From Streptomyces sp. NRRL B-24484 (GTDB lineage: Bacteria; Actinomycetota; Actinomycetes; Streptomycetales; Streptomycetaceae), in the NCBI RefSeq assembly GCF_000717715.1, contig NZ_JOAI01000037.1, forward strand, positions 1-64,000: DNA of 64,000 bases, given 5' to 3'. Shown here one piece after another: positions 55,322 through 63,623 of the stretch. The notes below the pieces were generated by a model, which had not been told where the DNA came from, ran no database searches, and saw only the letters and a program-made list of their open reading frames with translations. Position 1 is the first letter of the stretch; the number at the start of each line of letters is the position of its first letter. Position numbers and translations under genes: made by a program.

Positions 55322-57325
55322 CTACAGCGCGACGTCGGGGTGCAGCCGGGCGACCGTCCAGGTGCGGCGGCGCCGGACGGTCAGCGTGGTGGCGGCGAGT
55401 GCGGCGGCGGCGAAGGCGGCCAGGACGAGGACGTCGCGGACGAGGTGGGTCGGTTCCCCGCCGGAGATCGTCACCCGCAGGCCGTCGACCAGGTAGGTCA
55501 TCGGCAGCAGTGGATTGACGGCCTGGAAGAAGCCCGGGGCGGTGGGCATCGGGTACAGGCCGCCGGAGGCGGTGAGCTGGAGGATCAGCAGGACGAGGGA
55601 GAGCAGGTCGCCCGGGGCTCCGAGCGCCGTGCGCAGGAGGTGGTCCACCGCGACGAAGGAGCCGGCCGCGAGGAACAGCAGGGCGAGGGTGAGGAGGGGG
55701 TGCCGGGGGTGCAGGCCGAGGGCGAGGTCGACGACGGCGTAGAGGACCACGGCTCCGGCGCAGCCGAGCGCGGCGCCGGGGATCCAGCCGGCGAGGGCGA
55801 CCGTCCGGGCGGGGGTCGGGCCCGCCAGGGCCCGGGAGTTGAGGGGTCGCAGCAGCAGGTAGGCGAAGAGTCCGAAGACCCACAGGGCGATGCCGAAGAA
55901 GAAGGGGGCGAGGCCGCGGCCGTACACGCCCGCGGGATGCAGGTTCGTCCGGTCGATGTGCACGGGGGTGCCGAGCACGTCGGCGGCGCGGGCGACGTGG
56001 TCGGGGTCGGTGGGCGGGATCGTCCGGAGTGCCTCGTCGGTGGTGGCGGTGAGGGTGCCGGCGGCGTCGTGGGCCTGGCCGGTGGCGGTCTGCAGGGTCT
56101 CGGCGGCCTGTTGCAGTGCGCCGAGTCCGTCGGTGGCGGTGTGCGCGCCGTCGGCGATGTCGCGGGTGCCGGTGTCGACCAGGCGCAGCGGCGTCCGGGC
56201 GTCCTGGATCTGCTGCCGGAGGCCGGTGACGCCGTCCTGCAGCCCGTGGGCGCGGTCGAGGTTCTGCCGGGCGTCGTCGTCGGCGGCGGCTGAGGCTCCG
56301 TCGAGCCGGCCGGCGGTGTCGTCGAGTCGGCGGGCCTCCTGGAGCAGGGTGCGGTAGGCGGGGTCCTCGGCCAGGCCCGGGTGGTGGTCGGCGAGGGCGG
56401 AGAGGCGGGCGGCCTGCTCGCCGGTGGCGGCCTTGGTGCGGCCGGTGGTGTCGTGCACGGCGCGGGTGCCGTCGGCGGCGAGTTCGGCGGTGCGGACGAG
56501 CGCGGCGGCTGCGGCGGGGAGGTCGGCGGCGGCCTTGCGGTCCAGGAGGTCGGTGGCCCGGTCGAGTTGGGCGACGGCGGCGGAGATGCTGTCGCTGCCC
56601 GCGGCGATCCGGTCGGATCCGGTGTGCAGGGCGGCGGTGCCGGCGGTGAGCGCGGCGGCGCCCCGGCCGGCGGTGTCGGTGGCGTCCCGGAGGCGGTGGG
56701 CGCCGTCGGAGGCGGTGGCGAGGCGGTCGCGGACGCCGCCGAGTTCGCCGTACAGGGCGCGGACGTAGGCGGCGTGCGCGGCGGAGTCGACCTGTGCCTG
56801 GAGGCGGGACTGGACGACTTCGGTCATGATGCCCGCGATGTAGTTGTTCGCGTCGTCGAGCTCGATGGTGATGCCGGCCCGCTCCGGCCGGTCGGTGCCG
56901 CCGGTGGCGAGCCGTGCGCTGAAGTCGCGGGGGACGTGCAGGACGAAGGCGTAGCGTCCGGACCTCAGGCCGGCGTGCGCCTCGTCGGCGCCGACGAGGC
57001 GCCAGCCGAAGTCGCCGGAGGCCTTGAGCTGCTGGACGAGTTGGGCGCCGGCGTCGACCGGTTCCCCGGTGACGCTGTGCGCGGGGCGGTCCTCGTCGAC
57101 GACGGCCACCGGGATGCGCGAGGTCCTGCCGTACGGGTCCCAGTTCGCCCACAGGTACATGGCGCCGTACAGCAGCGGGATCAGGCAGAGCAGCAGGGGC
57201 ACGAAGCGGCGCAGCGGTCCGCGGAAGCGGCGCAGTTCGAGGGCGGCCAGGCGCAGGGCCGTCAGCCGTGGCGCCCTCAGCCGTGCTGCGGTCCGGCGCG
57301 GCGCGGTCGGGCGGCGTGCGGTCAT
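55322..57325 (-). CDS. YhgE/Pip-domain ABC-2-type membrane protein
   Basis: A 667-aa protein. One N-terminal membrane segment (RFVPLLLCLIPLLYGAMYLW) precedes a long extracytoplasmic region with NNYIAGIMTEVVQSRLQAQV and extended helices rich in Ala, Thr and Asp (coiled-coil-like, residues about 165-420). Five or so C-terminal membrane segments follow (LAPFFFGIALWVFGLFAYLL, GLYPMPTAPGFFQAVNPLLP). This is the YhgE/Pip layout, shared with phage-infection protein and with ESX-linked EsaA. It likely exports a protein or lipid with the adjacent ATPase, whose stop it overlaps by four bases. ATG 57325 has GGAGGCGAGG upstream. Confidence 0.92.
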   Translation of the reverse strand: MTARRPTAPRRTAARLRAPRLTALRLAALELRRFRGPLRRFVPLLLCLIPLLYGAMYLWANWDPYGRTSRIPVAVVDEDRPAHSVTGEPVDAGAQLVQQLKASGDFGWRLVGADEAHAGLRSGRYAFVLHVPRDFSARLATGGTDRPERAGITIELDDANNYIAGIMTEVVQSRLQAQVDSAAHAAYVRALYGELGGVRDRLATASDGAHRLRDATDTAGRGAAALTAGTAALHTGSDRIAAGSDSISAAVAQLDRATDLLDRKAAADLPAAAAALVRTAELAADGTRAVHDTTGRTKAATGEQAARLSALADHHPGLAEDPAYRTLLQEARRLDDTAGRLDGASAAADDDARQNLDRAHGLQDGVTGLRQQIQDARTPLRLVDTGTRDIADGAHTATDGLGALQQAAETLQTATGQAHDAAGTLTATTDEALRTIPPTDPDHVARAADVLGTPVHIDRTNLHPAGVYGRGLAPFFFGIALWVFGLFAYLLLRPLNSRALAGPTPARTVALAGWIPGAALGCAGAVVLYAVVDLALGLHPRHPLLTLALLFLAAGSFVAVDHLLRTALGAPGDLLSLVLLILQLTASGGLYPMPTAPGFFQAVNPLLPMTYLVDGLRVTISGGEPTHLVRDVLVLAAFAAAALAATTLTVRRRRTWTVARLHPDVAL

Positions 57326-58008
57326 GCGGCCTCGCCTCCGGCGGCCTCGGGCAGGTAGTGGGCGCGGGGCAGGGGCAGGGCCGGTGCGAGGTGCGGGCCG
57401 GACGGTGGGGGCGCGGTGTCGGCGGCGAGCACGGTGCAGCCGGTGCCGGCGACCCGGCGCAGGGCCTGCCGGATGCGGTCGTGGTCGGTGGGCGGGCAGT
57501 CCCGGGTGAGGTCGTCGACGACGAGGACGGCGGGGGCCTGGGCCAGCGTCAGGGCGACGGCGAGCAGGACCCGGTCGGCCGGGGGCAGGTCCTCGGTGAG
57601 GGCGGCGGGGTCGGGATCGGTGCCGGTCAGGGCGAGGGCTTCGGCCACCTGTGCCCGGGTGGTCCCGGGGTGCAGCCAGGTGCGTTCGGCGATGTGCTCG
57701 GCGACGGTGAGGCGGCCCTCCAGGGCGACGGCCGGTTCCGCTCGGGCGACGGCGGCGGCGGCCCGGACGGCGGCGGCGTCCCGTCGGCGGCCGGGCAGGC
57801 GGTGCCGCCCCACCTGCACGCCGCCCGCCGTGATACGCATCCGTCCGGCGAGGGCGAGCAGCAGGCTGGTGCGGCCCGAGCCGCCGGGGCCGTGGACGAC
57901 GAGCAGGCCGCCCGGCGGGACCTCCAGGTCCACGCCCTCGAACACCGGTCCGCGCGGTCCGTGCACCGCGAGGCCGTGTGCGGTCACCGGTAATCCCTGG
58001 ATCTCCAT
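57322..58008 (-). CDS. ABC transporter ATP-binding protein with degenerate motifs
   Basis: A 228-aa ABC ATPase from ATG 58008 (GGAGAGCAGGC upstream). Walker A reads GPGGSGRTSLLLALAG, with Arg instead of the invariant Lys; the signature region reads LPPADRVLLAVALTLAQAPA in place of LSGGQ, and Walker B VLVVDDLTRD lacks the catalytic Glu after Asp. It may bind nucleotide but hydrolyse poorly, acting as a structural or regulatory partner of the coupled YhgE/Pip protein. Confidence 0.88.
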   Translation of the reverse strand: MEIQGLPVTAHGLAVHGPRGPVFEGVDLEVPPGGLLVVHGPGGSGRTSLLLALAGRMRITAGGVQVGRHRLPGRRRDAAAVRAAAAVARAEPAVALEGRLTVAEHIAERTWLHPGTTRAQVAEALALTGTDPDPAALTEDLPPADRVLLAVALTLAQAPAVLVVDDLTRDCPPTDHDRIRQALRRVAGTGCTVLAADTAPPPSGPHLAPALPLPRAHYLPEAAGGEAA

Positions 58009-58132
58009 GGCCGCCTGCTCTCCGCCGCGGCGGCTTCCACTCCCCCGCGGTGGTGAGATGCCGGTCACGCCGCGCCTCGCGGATCGCCCGCCGGGACGGA
58101 TACCGCCCGCGGCTCGGGGGACACGGGCAGGC

Positions 58133-59818
58133 ATGACGACGCATGTGGGCGGGCGGCTGGCCCGTCGGGTGGTGGGGCCGCTGGTGGTGCAGGCCGGTCT
58201 GCTGGTGCTGCTAGGCCTGCTGATCGTCCATCCGCCGTTCGGCCTGTGGGACGCGCGGGAGTCGGCGGTCGACGGCTGGCTGGCCGCGCACCGCGGGGCC
58301 GCCGCGACGGCGTGCAGCGCGTGGCTGTCGGCGGCCGCCTTCACCCCCGCGGTGGTGGCGGTCACGGCCCTGGCGGTGCTGGCGCTGCTGGTGGCGGGCC
58401 GTCCGGCGCGGTGGCGGGAGGCCGTGTTCCTGGCGGGGGCGGTGGCGGCACAGGCCGTCCTGTTCGTGCTGGCCGCCGCGCTGGTGGGCCGGGACCGGCC
58501 GGACGTCCTCCGGCTGGACGGGGCGCTGCCGACCTCCAGCTATCCGTCGGGGCACGTCGGCGCCGCGACCGCGCTGTACGGCGGCCTCGGCGTCCTGGCG
58601 CTGCTGCTGGGACGCGGACGGTGGCGGTTCGTGCTCTGCGCGGCGCTCTGGCTGCTTCCGCCGCTGGTGGCGGCGAGCCGGCTGTACCGGGGGATGCACC
58701 ACCCGAGCGACGTGGTCGCGGGGCTGTTGAACGGCGCTGCCGCACTGTGGGTGATGCACCGTGCGGTGCTCGACCGCCCCTCCCCCGTGCGGGCTCCCGC
58801 CCCGGGCCGGCCGCTGCGGCCGGTGGACCGCCCGGCGGACCGGGCCGTCGTGCTGGTGAACCCGGTGGTCGCCACCGCCGGGGCGGTGGCCGAGGTGCGC
58901 GCCGTCCTGGCGGCCCACGGCATCGCGGTGTCCGCCACGGCCGAGACGGGCGCCGAGGACGCGGGACGGTCGGCGGCCGAACGTGCGGTCGCGGACGGCG
59001 CCACCCTGCTGGTGGCGTGCGGCGGCGACGGCACCGTGACAGCCTGCGCCGCGGCCCTCGCCGGGACGGACGCGGACCTCGCCGTCGTCCCCTGCGGCAC
59101 CGGCAACCTGCTCGCCCGCAACCTCGGCCTGCCGTCGGCACCCGGCCCGGCCCTGGCGGCGGCACTGGACGGCGTGCCGCGCCGCCTCGACCTCGCCGAG
59201 GCCTCCGGTGACGGCATGGCGCCCGCCGTGGTCGTGGCGATGGCCGGCATGGGCCTGGACGCGGCCGTGATGGCCGGCACCGGCAGGCGGCTCAAGCAGC
59301 GCCTCGGCTGGCCGGCCTACGCGATCGGCGCGGCCCGCCACCTGGGCGACCGCCCCGTCCGCCTGACGGTCCGTCTCGACGGCGCGGAACCCTTCGAACG
59401 CCGGGTCCGGATGGCCGTGATCGGCAACGTCGGAGCCCTCCAGGGCGGCATGCGGCTGCTCCCGGACGCGGAGCCGGACGACGGCGTCCTGGACCTCGTG
59501 CTGCTCCACCCGCGCGGGCCGGCCGGCTGGCTCGCCGTGCTGGCGGCCCTGCTGACCGGCCGTGGCCGGGGCCGCACGGACCGCGGACCGGACGGCCCCT
59601 TCGAGCACTTCCGGGCCCGCAGCATCGAACTCCTCGCCGACCGGGCCTGCCCGCGCGAACTGGACGGAGATCCCGTGCCGGAGGGCCGCAGCCTGCGGCT
59701 GGCCGTCCGTCCCGGCGCGATCACCGTCCGGGCCCCGGCACCACGGCCGGCACCCGCCGGCCCGGAAGTCGGCACGGAACCCGGCACGGAAGTGGGCCCG
59801 GAAGGAGCGGCAGCCTGA
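58133..59818 (+). CDS. PAP2 phosphatase fused to a diacylglycerol-kinase-type lipid kinase
   Basis: A 561-aa bifunctional membrane protein. Residues about 1-215 are a PAP2 phosphatase with six hydrophobic segments and the motifs LVGRDRPD, SSYPSGHVGAATALYGG and SRLYRGMHHPSDVVAG. Residues about 240-545 are a DAGK/NAD-kinase-like catalytic domain: VVLVNPVVATAGAVAEVRAV, LLVACGGDGTVTACAAAL and VVPCGTGNLLARNLGLP. It could dephosphorylate a lipid phosphate and phosphorylate a lipid in the same complex. ATG 58133 has GGCAGGC-type sequence upstream. It is followed, with stop/start overlap, by BrkB and another PAP2 gene. Confidence 0.93.
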   Translation: MTTHVGGRLARRVVGPLVVQAGLLVLLGLLIVHPPFGLWDARESAVDGWLAAHRGAAATACSAWLSAAAFTPAVVAVTALAVLALLVAGRPARWREAVFLAGAVAAQAVLFVLAAALVGRDRPDVLRLDGALPTSSYPSGHVGAATALYGGLGVLALLLGRGRWRFVLCAALWLLPPLVAASRLYRGMHHPSDVVAGLLNGAAALWVMHRAVLDRPSPVRAPAPGRPLRPVDRPADRAVVLVNPVVATAGAVAEVRAVLAAHGIAVSATAETGAEDAGRSAAERAVADGATLLVACGGDGTVTACAAALAGTDADLAVVPCGTGNLLARNLGLPSAPGPALAAALDGVPRRLDLAEASGDGMAPAVVVAMAGMGLDAAVMAGTGRRLKQRLGWPAYAIGAARHLGDRPVRLTVRLDGAEPFERRVRMAVIGNVGALQGGMRLLPDAEPDDGVLDLVLLHPRGPAGWLAVLAALLTGRGRGRTDRGPDGPFEHFRARSIELLADRACPRELDGDPVPEGRSLRLAVRPGAITVRAPAPRPAPAGPEVGTEPGTEVGPEGAAA

Positions 59819-60786
59819 TGGGAACCGCCACCCGGGTGCGCGGCGGCGGTGGACCGCTCGCCGCCGACGAAGCGGTCGCCGCCCTGCGCGACCACGGCAG
59901 TTGGTCCCTGTTCCGCGACGCGTTCCTGCGGTTCCGGTACGCCGACGGCTTCAGCCATGCCCGCGCCCTGGCCTTCCAGACGGTGCTGGCGCTGGTGCCG
60001 TTCGCCATCGCCGTCGTCGGGCTGTCGTCCGTGACGCACACGGGACGGCTGGGCGAGCTGATCGAGGCCTGCCTGCAGCGCCTCGTCTCCGGGGCGAGTA
60101 CGGACCTCGTCCGCGAGGTCCTCGAACGCAGCCGTCGGCGGGCCGGTGACGGCGGCGCGGTCGCGCTCTGGTCCGGGGTGCTGTTCTCACTGGTCAACCT
60201 GGTGACCGGGCTCTGCCAGATCGAGCGCGGCGCGAACCGGATCTACGGCATCGAACGCGACCGGCCGTTCCACCGCAAGTACGGCCGGGGCATCGTGATG
60301 GCGGCGACCGCGGGTCTGCCGCTCGGGCTCGGGTTCGTCGTGCTGGTGGCGGGCCGTCAGGTGGGTGCCGCCGTCGCCGAGGTGTACGGCCTCGGTCCGG
60401 GGGCGACCGCGGTGTGGGCCGTGCTGCGCTGGCCCGCGGGCGTGGTGCTGGCCGTGGTCGCGGCCAGCGCGATCTTCCGCCGCGCGCCGCGCCGACGCCA
60501 GCCCGGGTACAGCTGGCTGGCCTTCGGCGCCGCCTTCTACCTGGTGCTGTGGGTGGTCTCGACCTGGCTGCTGGGCGCGTTCCTGCGACTCAGCGGCTCC
60601 TTCGACGCCGTGTACGGGCCGCTCAGCGCGGTCTTCTCGCTCCTCGTGTGGTCGTACCTGACGGCGATCGCCCTCTTCCTCGGCATCGCCTTCGCGGCGC
60701 AGCTGGAGGCGGACCGGGCGGGCCGGACCGCCCCCGTGGAGCCGGACCCGGCCGGGAGACCGGCCGAGAAGGGAGCTCTCTCGTGA
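59818..60786 (+). CDS. YihY/BrkB-family integral membrane protein
   Basis: A 322-aa membrane protein with about six segments: FSHARALAFQTVLALVPFAI, VALWSGVLFSLVNLVTGLCQ, RGIVMAATAGLPLGLGFVVL, YSWLAFGAAFYLVLWVVSTW and FSLLVWSYLTAIALFLGIAF. The conserved G-S-F-D-A-V-Y-G-P-L-S turn identifies the YihY/BrkB family, whose transport role is still unclear. Its ATG shares a base with the preceding TGA (TGATG) and its end overlaps the next GTG, so it is the middle gene of a coupled three-gene operon. Confidence 0.93.
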   Translation: MGTATRVRGGGGPLAADEAVAALRDHGSWSLFRDAFLRFRYADGFSHARALAFQTVLALVPFAIAVVGLSSVTHTGRLGELIEACLQRLVSGASTDLVREVLERSRRRAGDGGAVALWSGVLFSLVNLVTGLCQIERGANRIYGIERDRPFHRKYGRGIVMAATAGLPLGLGFVVLVAGRQVGAAVAEVYGLGPGATAVWAVLRWPAGVVLAVVAASAIFRRAPRRRQPGYSWLAFGAAFYLVLWVVSTWLLGAFLRLSGSFDAVYGPLSAVFSLLVWSYLTAIALFLGIAFAAQLEADRAGRTAPVEPDPAGRPAEKGALS

Positions 60787-61580
60787 CCCGCGGAGATCGA
60801 CGTCCACGGTGGCCCGCGCGGGCCGCCCTGCGGACGGCGGACCTGCACCTCGGCGAGCGGCTGGCCGCGGCCACCGCCGCCTTCGTGGTCGCCTCCGTAC
60901 CGGCCGGGGTGCTGATCGCGCTCATCGAGGCCGAGTGGCGGCCGCTGCGGGAGTTCGACTCCGGTGCGGCCGAGCGGCTGCACACCGTCGTGCTGCAGCA
61001 CCCGGGGCTGTTGCAGGTCCTGGACGTGCTCAGCAACGGGGTGTGGGACCCGGTGACGATGCGGCTGGCCGTCGCGGCGGCCGTGCTCTGGCTGCTGTGG
61101 CGCAGGGCCTGGCGCCTCGCGGCGTGGTCGGCCGCCACCGAGGCCGCCGCGGCGGCGGTCGGGCTGGCGACGAAGACCGCGGTCGCCCGGGTGCGGCCGC
61201 ACCTGGACGCCCCGGTGGCGCACGCGCCGGGCTTCTCCTTCCCGTCGGGGCACACCCTGACGGCGACCGTGTCCTGCGGGATCCTGCTGCTGGTGACGGC
61301 ACCGCTGGTACCGCGGCGGCTGCGGCCCGCCGTCTGGGGAGCGGCCGCGGTGTCGGTGTTCGGGGTGGGGTTCACCCGGGTCGCCCTGGGCGTGCACTGG
61401 GCGAGCGACGTGATCGGCGGCTGGCTCATCGGTGCCGCACTGGTCGGGGCGACGGCCTGGGCCTTCGGCGCCTGGCGGCGCGAGCTCGGCCTGGGCGTGC
61501 CGGCGGCCGTCGACGGCCTGGAGCCGGAGCTGGCCGCCCCGCGCAGCGATGCGCCGACGCATTCACGGACCGGGCACTGA
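60783..61580 (+). CDS. PAP2-family phosphatase
   Basis: A 265-aa membrane phosphatase from GTG 60783, overlapping the BrkB stop (GTGA). Active-site motifs: KTAVARVRPHLDAPV, PGFSFPSGHTLTATVSCGIL and TRVALGVHWASDVIGGWLIG, the complete C1-C2-C3 set with two catalytic His. It should dephosphorylate undecaprenyl- or phosphatidate-type lipid phosphates. It is the second PAP2 domain in this operon. Its last 16 codons and the following terminator are duplicated 185 bp downstream. Confidence 0.94.
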   Translation: MTRGDRRPRWPARAALRTADLHLGERLAAATAAFVVASVPAGVLIALIEAEWRPLREFDSGAAERLHTVVLQHPGLLQVLDVLSNGVWDPVTMRLAVAAAVLWLLWRRAWRLAAWSAATEAAAAAVGLATKTAVARVRPHLDAPVAHAPGFSFPSGHTLTATVSCGILLLVTAPLVPRRLRPAVWGAAAVSVFGVGFTRVALGVHWASDVIGGWLIGAALVGATAWAFGAWRRELGLGVPAAVDGLEPELAAPRSDAPTHSRTGH

Positions 61581-61788
61581 GCGGCGGTGCCCGGTCCGTG
61601 AACGGTGGCCCGGCTACGTACGGGCGGACGGGCGGGGCGGGACCGGCCGGTGGCGGGGCGCTGGGCAGGGCGGGTGGCAGCAGCCACGCCCGCCGGGCCG
61701 CCCCCGGAACGCCCGAGGCCGCCCCGCGCAGCAATGCGCCGACAGGTTCACGGACCGGGCACTGAGCGGCGGTGCCCGGTCCGTGAAC
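61532..61788 (+). repeat. Direct repeat: PAP2 3' end plus terminator, copies 185 bp apart
   Basis: Copies at 61532-61603 and 61717-61788 (72 bp) differ at only four positions. Each contains the codons for APRSDAPTHSRTGH (second copy APRSNAPTGSRTGH), the TGA, and the same 16-bp hairpin. Confidence 0.9.
61562..61602 (+). terminator. Terminator of the PAP2/BrkB operon, overlapping the stop codon
   Basis: A perfect 16-bp stem, TTCACGGACCGGGCAC with GTGCCCGGTCCGTGAA; the TGA is the first codon of the 9-base loop. An identical hairpin lies at 61747-61787. Confidence 0.85.
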
Positions 61789-61851
61789 GCCACGCCCGTC
61801 GGGCTGCCCCGGAGCGCCCGACGAGCGAGCCCGTATCAGGGGAGGCCTGTG

Positions 61852-62352
61852 TCAGTGCTTCCTGCGTGACAGGGCCAGGTAGGCCGCGGTTCCGAGCATG
61901 GCTCCGCCGAGCGCGGCCAGGACGGGCGCGCCGTACCGGGCCGTCTGGAGGACGAGCTCGCGGGCCGAGGTCTCCGGGTGCCGTCCGACGGCCGCGCCGG
62001 CCGTGTCGGCGAGGCCGGCGGCGAGCTCGCTCGCGTGGGAGGTGCCGGCGCGCAGGCGGTGCGCGGCGTCCCCGGCCCGGGCCTCGACGGCGTGGCGGGC
62101 CCGGTGACCGGTGCGGCCGGCCCGGTCCTTGAGTCGGCTGCCGCTGCGGCCGATCCGCCGCCTGGCGCGCTCGGCGGCCTGGCCGGCGCTCTCCTTCGCC
62201 TGGTCGGCGGCGCCGCGCACCCGGGCGCCGACGTCGGCCTTGGCGGCCAGTTCGCCGACGGTGCCGGCGAGCCGGTCGCGGGTGTCGGCGATCTGCGCCG
62301 TCAGTTCGGCCACGCCCGGGGCGGCCTCGTCCGTGCTGTGCCTGTGGCTCAT
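61852..62352 (-). CDS. DUF3618 domain-containing protein
   Basis: A 166-aa protein from ATG 62352. The N-terminal VAELTAQIADTRDRLAGTVG-ELAAKADV is the DUF3618 helix (IxxTRxELxxTVxxLxxRxD type); a long basic amphipathic stretch follows (AADQAKESAGQAAERARRRI), then a C-terminal membrane segment, YGAPVLAALGGAMLGTAAYL. It is coupled to the holin-like gene upstream by a 4-base overlap. The pair is common in actinobacteria and of unknown function, possibly linked to envelope stress. Confidence 0.9.
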   Translation of the reverse strand: MSHRHSTDEAAPGVAELTAQIADTRDRLAGTVGELAAKADVGARVRGAADQAKESAGQAAERARRRIGRSGSRLKDRAGRTGHRARHAVEARAGDAAHRLRAGTSHASELAAGLADTAGAAVGRHPETSARELVLQTARYGAPVLAALGGAMLGTAAYLALSRRKH

Positions 62353-62810
62353 CGGTGTGCACGCTCCTTGATCACGTCGGTGTCGGTCCTGGTGGTCTCG
62401 ACCGCCCGCTCGGGCACGGGCGAACCCGCCTTCCGCGGCTCTCCCCGCCCGGCCAGTGCGAGCAGGCCGGCGGTGGCGGTCAGCAGGCCGCCCATCACCA
62501 GGGCGGCGCCCCACAGCGGTATCACCAGCGCCAGCGCGGCGATGGCGGCCGCCACGAAGGCCTGCAGGCCGATGACGGCGAGCAGGCCGGCGCCGCCGAA
62601 GAGGCCGCCGCCGCGCCCGGCCCGTCGGCCCTTCGCGGTGAGTTCCGTCCTGGCCAGCTGCCATTCCTGGCGCACCAGCTGCGAGGCCAGTTCGGCGGCC
62701 TCGTGGACCAGCTCGTCGACCGGCCGCGGACGGCCGTCGGTGCGGAATCCTCCGCTCCGGTCCGGCCGTCCCGTGGTGGCGGGCCCGCTGCCGTTCACAC
62801 TCGCCTTCAC
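62349..62810 (-). CDS. Phage-holin-family (DUF1469) membrane protein
   Basis: A 153-aa protein from GTG 62810. VDELVHEAAELASQLVRQEW and QLARTELTAKGRRAGRGGGL form the conserved N-terminal helix; LLAVIGLQAFVAAAIAALAL and WGAALVMGGLLTATAGLLAL are two membrane segments. The name 'holin' is a family label; chromosomal members have no shown lytic role. It overlaps the DUF3618 gene by four bases. Confidence 0.9.
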   Translation of the reverse strand: MKASVNGSGPATTGRPDRSGGFRTDGRPRPVDELVHEAAELASQLVRQEWQLARTELTAKGRRAGRGGGLFGGAGLLAVIGLQAFVAAAIAALALVIPLWGAALVMGGLLTATAGLLALAGRGEPRKAGSPVPERAVETTRTDTDVIKERAHR

Positions 62811-63097
62811 GTCACCGCTTCCCTTCCTCCGGTTCTGCGGTCTCCCCCTGGTGCGACTGACCGGAAGGAGGCGACGCAAACCCCTGCACTCCACACCCGG
62901 ACGCTTCGTTCTGCGTCCTTCGCGGTGCCCGGGGGTTCGCTGGCCCGGCTGCGGCGGGCGGTCCGGGAGCGCGAGAGTCGGGGGCGACACATGATCGACA
63001 CGCCCGCCCCAGGGGGATACAGCACCGTGCACCCGCGCGGGGGGGGGGGCCCGCCCCCGGGGGGCGCCCGCCGTTCTCAAAGGCGGCCGGGCCGGGG
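62811..63097. other. Intergenic region with an 11-G homopolymer
   Basis: No gene. A run of 11 G at 63039-63049 followed by C5- and G6-runs to about 63066 is the longest homopolymer in the window and could form a G-quadruplex; it is also a likely sequencing-error site. Promoters for the flanking divergent genes must lie here. Confidence 0.6.
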
Positions 63098-63553
63098 ATG
63101 TCCGTGCAGGTGGAGGTCCTGGTCGCGGAGGCCGAGCGGCAGATCCGCGACGGGCTGTGGGAGCTGGCGCCGGGCGACGCGGCGCTGGCCCTCAAGACCG
63201 CGTCGGGTCTGGTGGAGGCCGTGGGCAGGGGCGGCGAGCCGCCGGTGCTCCCGGGCATCGAACGGCTGGAGTGCCTGCGCGAGGCGCTGGCCGTGCTCGC
63301 GATCGGCATCGCCCGGACGCACGGCCGGCTGGCCTGGTTCCTCGCCGGGGCCAGCACCGCGCTCGCGCCGGTCCTGCACTGGCGGGTCCTGCCCGCCGAG
63401 CACGGGCAGTCCTTCGGCACAGTCGTTCCCGCACCGGAGGAACTCGCCGACGCCGAGAACGCGATCCGCCGCCTGCACGCGGTGCTCGGCGGCATCGGCA
63501 CCCGCGTGGCGGAGGCGCCGCCCGAGGACGCCGAACCCGGCCCGGTCGGGTGA
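63098..63553 (+). CDS. Hypothetical protein, 151 aa
   Basis: From ATG 63098: MSVQVEVLVAEAERQIRDGL, ALALKTASGLVEAVGRGGEP, ECLREALAVLAIGIARTHGR and ELADAENAIRRLHAVLGGIG. An all-helical, soluble, moderately acidic protein of unknown family. The start lies close to the G-rich tract and lacks a good ribosome site; GTG 63104 is an alternative. Codon use is host-like and a strong terminator follows, supporting a real gene. Confidence 0.65.
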   Translation: MSVQVEVLVAEAERQIRDGLWELAPGDAALALKTASGLVEAVGRGGEPPVLPGIERLECLREALAVLAIGIARTHGRLAWFLAGASTALAPVLHWRVLPAEHGQSFGTVVPAPEELADAENAIRRLHAVLGGIGTRVAEAPPEDAEPGPVG

Positions 63554-63563
63554 GCTGCCCCTC

Positions 63564-63618
63564 GGGGCCGGCCGGTGGGCAGGGGCCCGTGGGGGGTCCC
63601 TGCCCACCGACCGGCCCC
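63564..63618. terminator. Bidirectional terminator between convergent genes
   Basis: A 21-bp stem with one mismatch (63564-63584 with 63598-63618; core GGTGGGCAGGG / CCCTGCCCACC) between the 151-aa gene and pip. Confidence 0.8.
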
Positions 63619-63623
63619 GGGGG

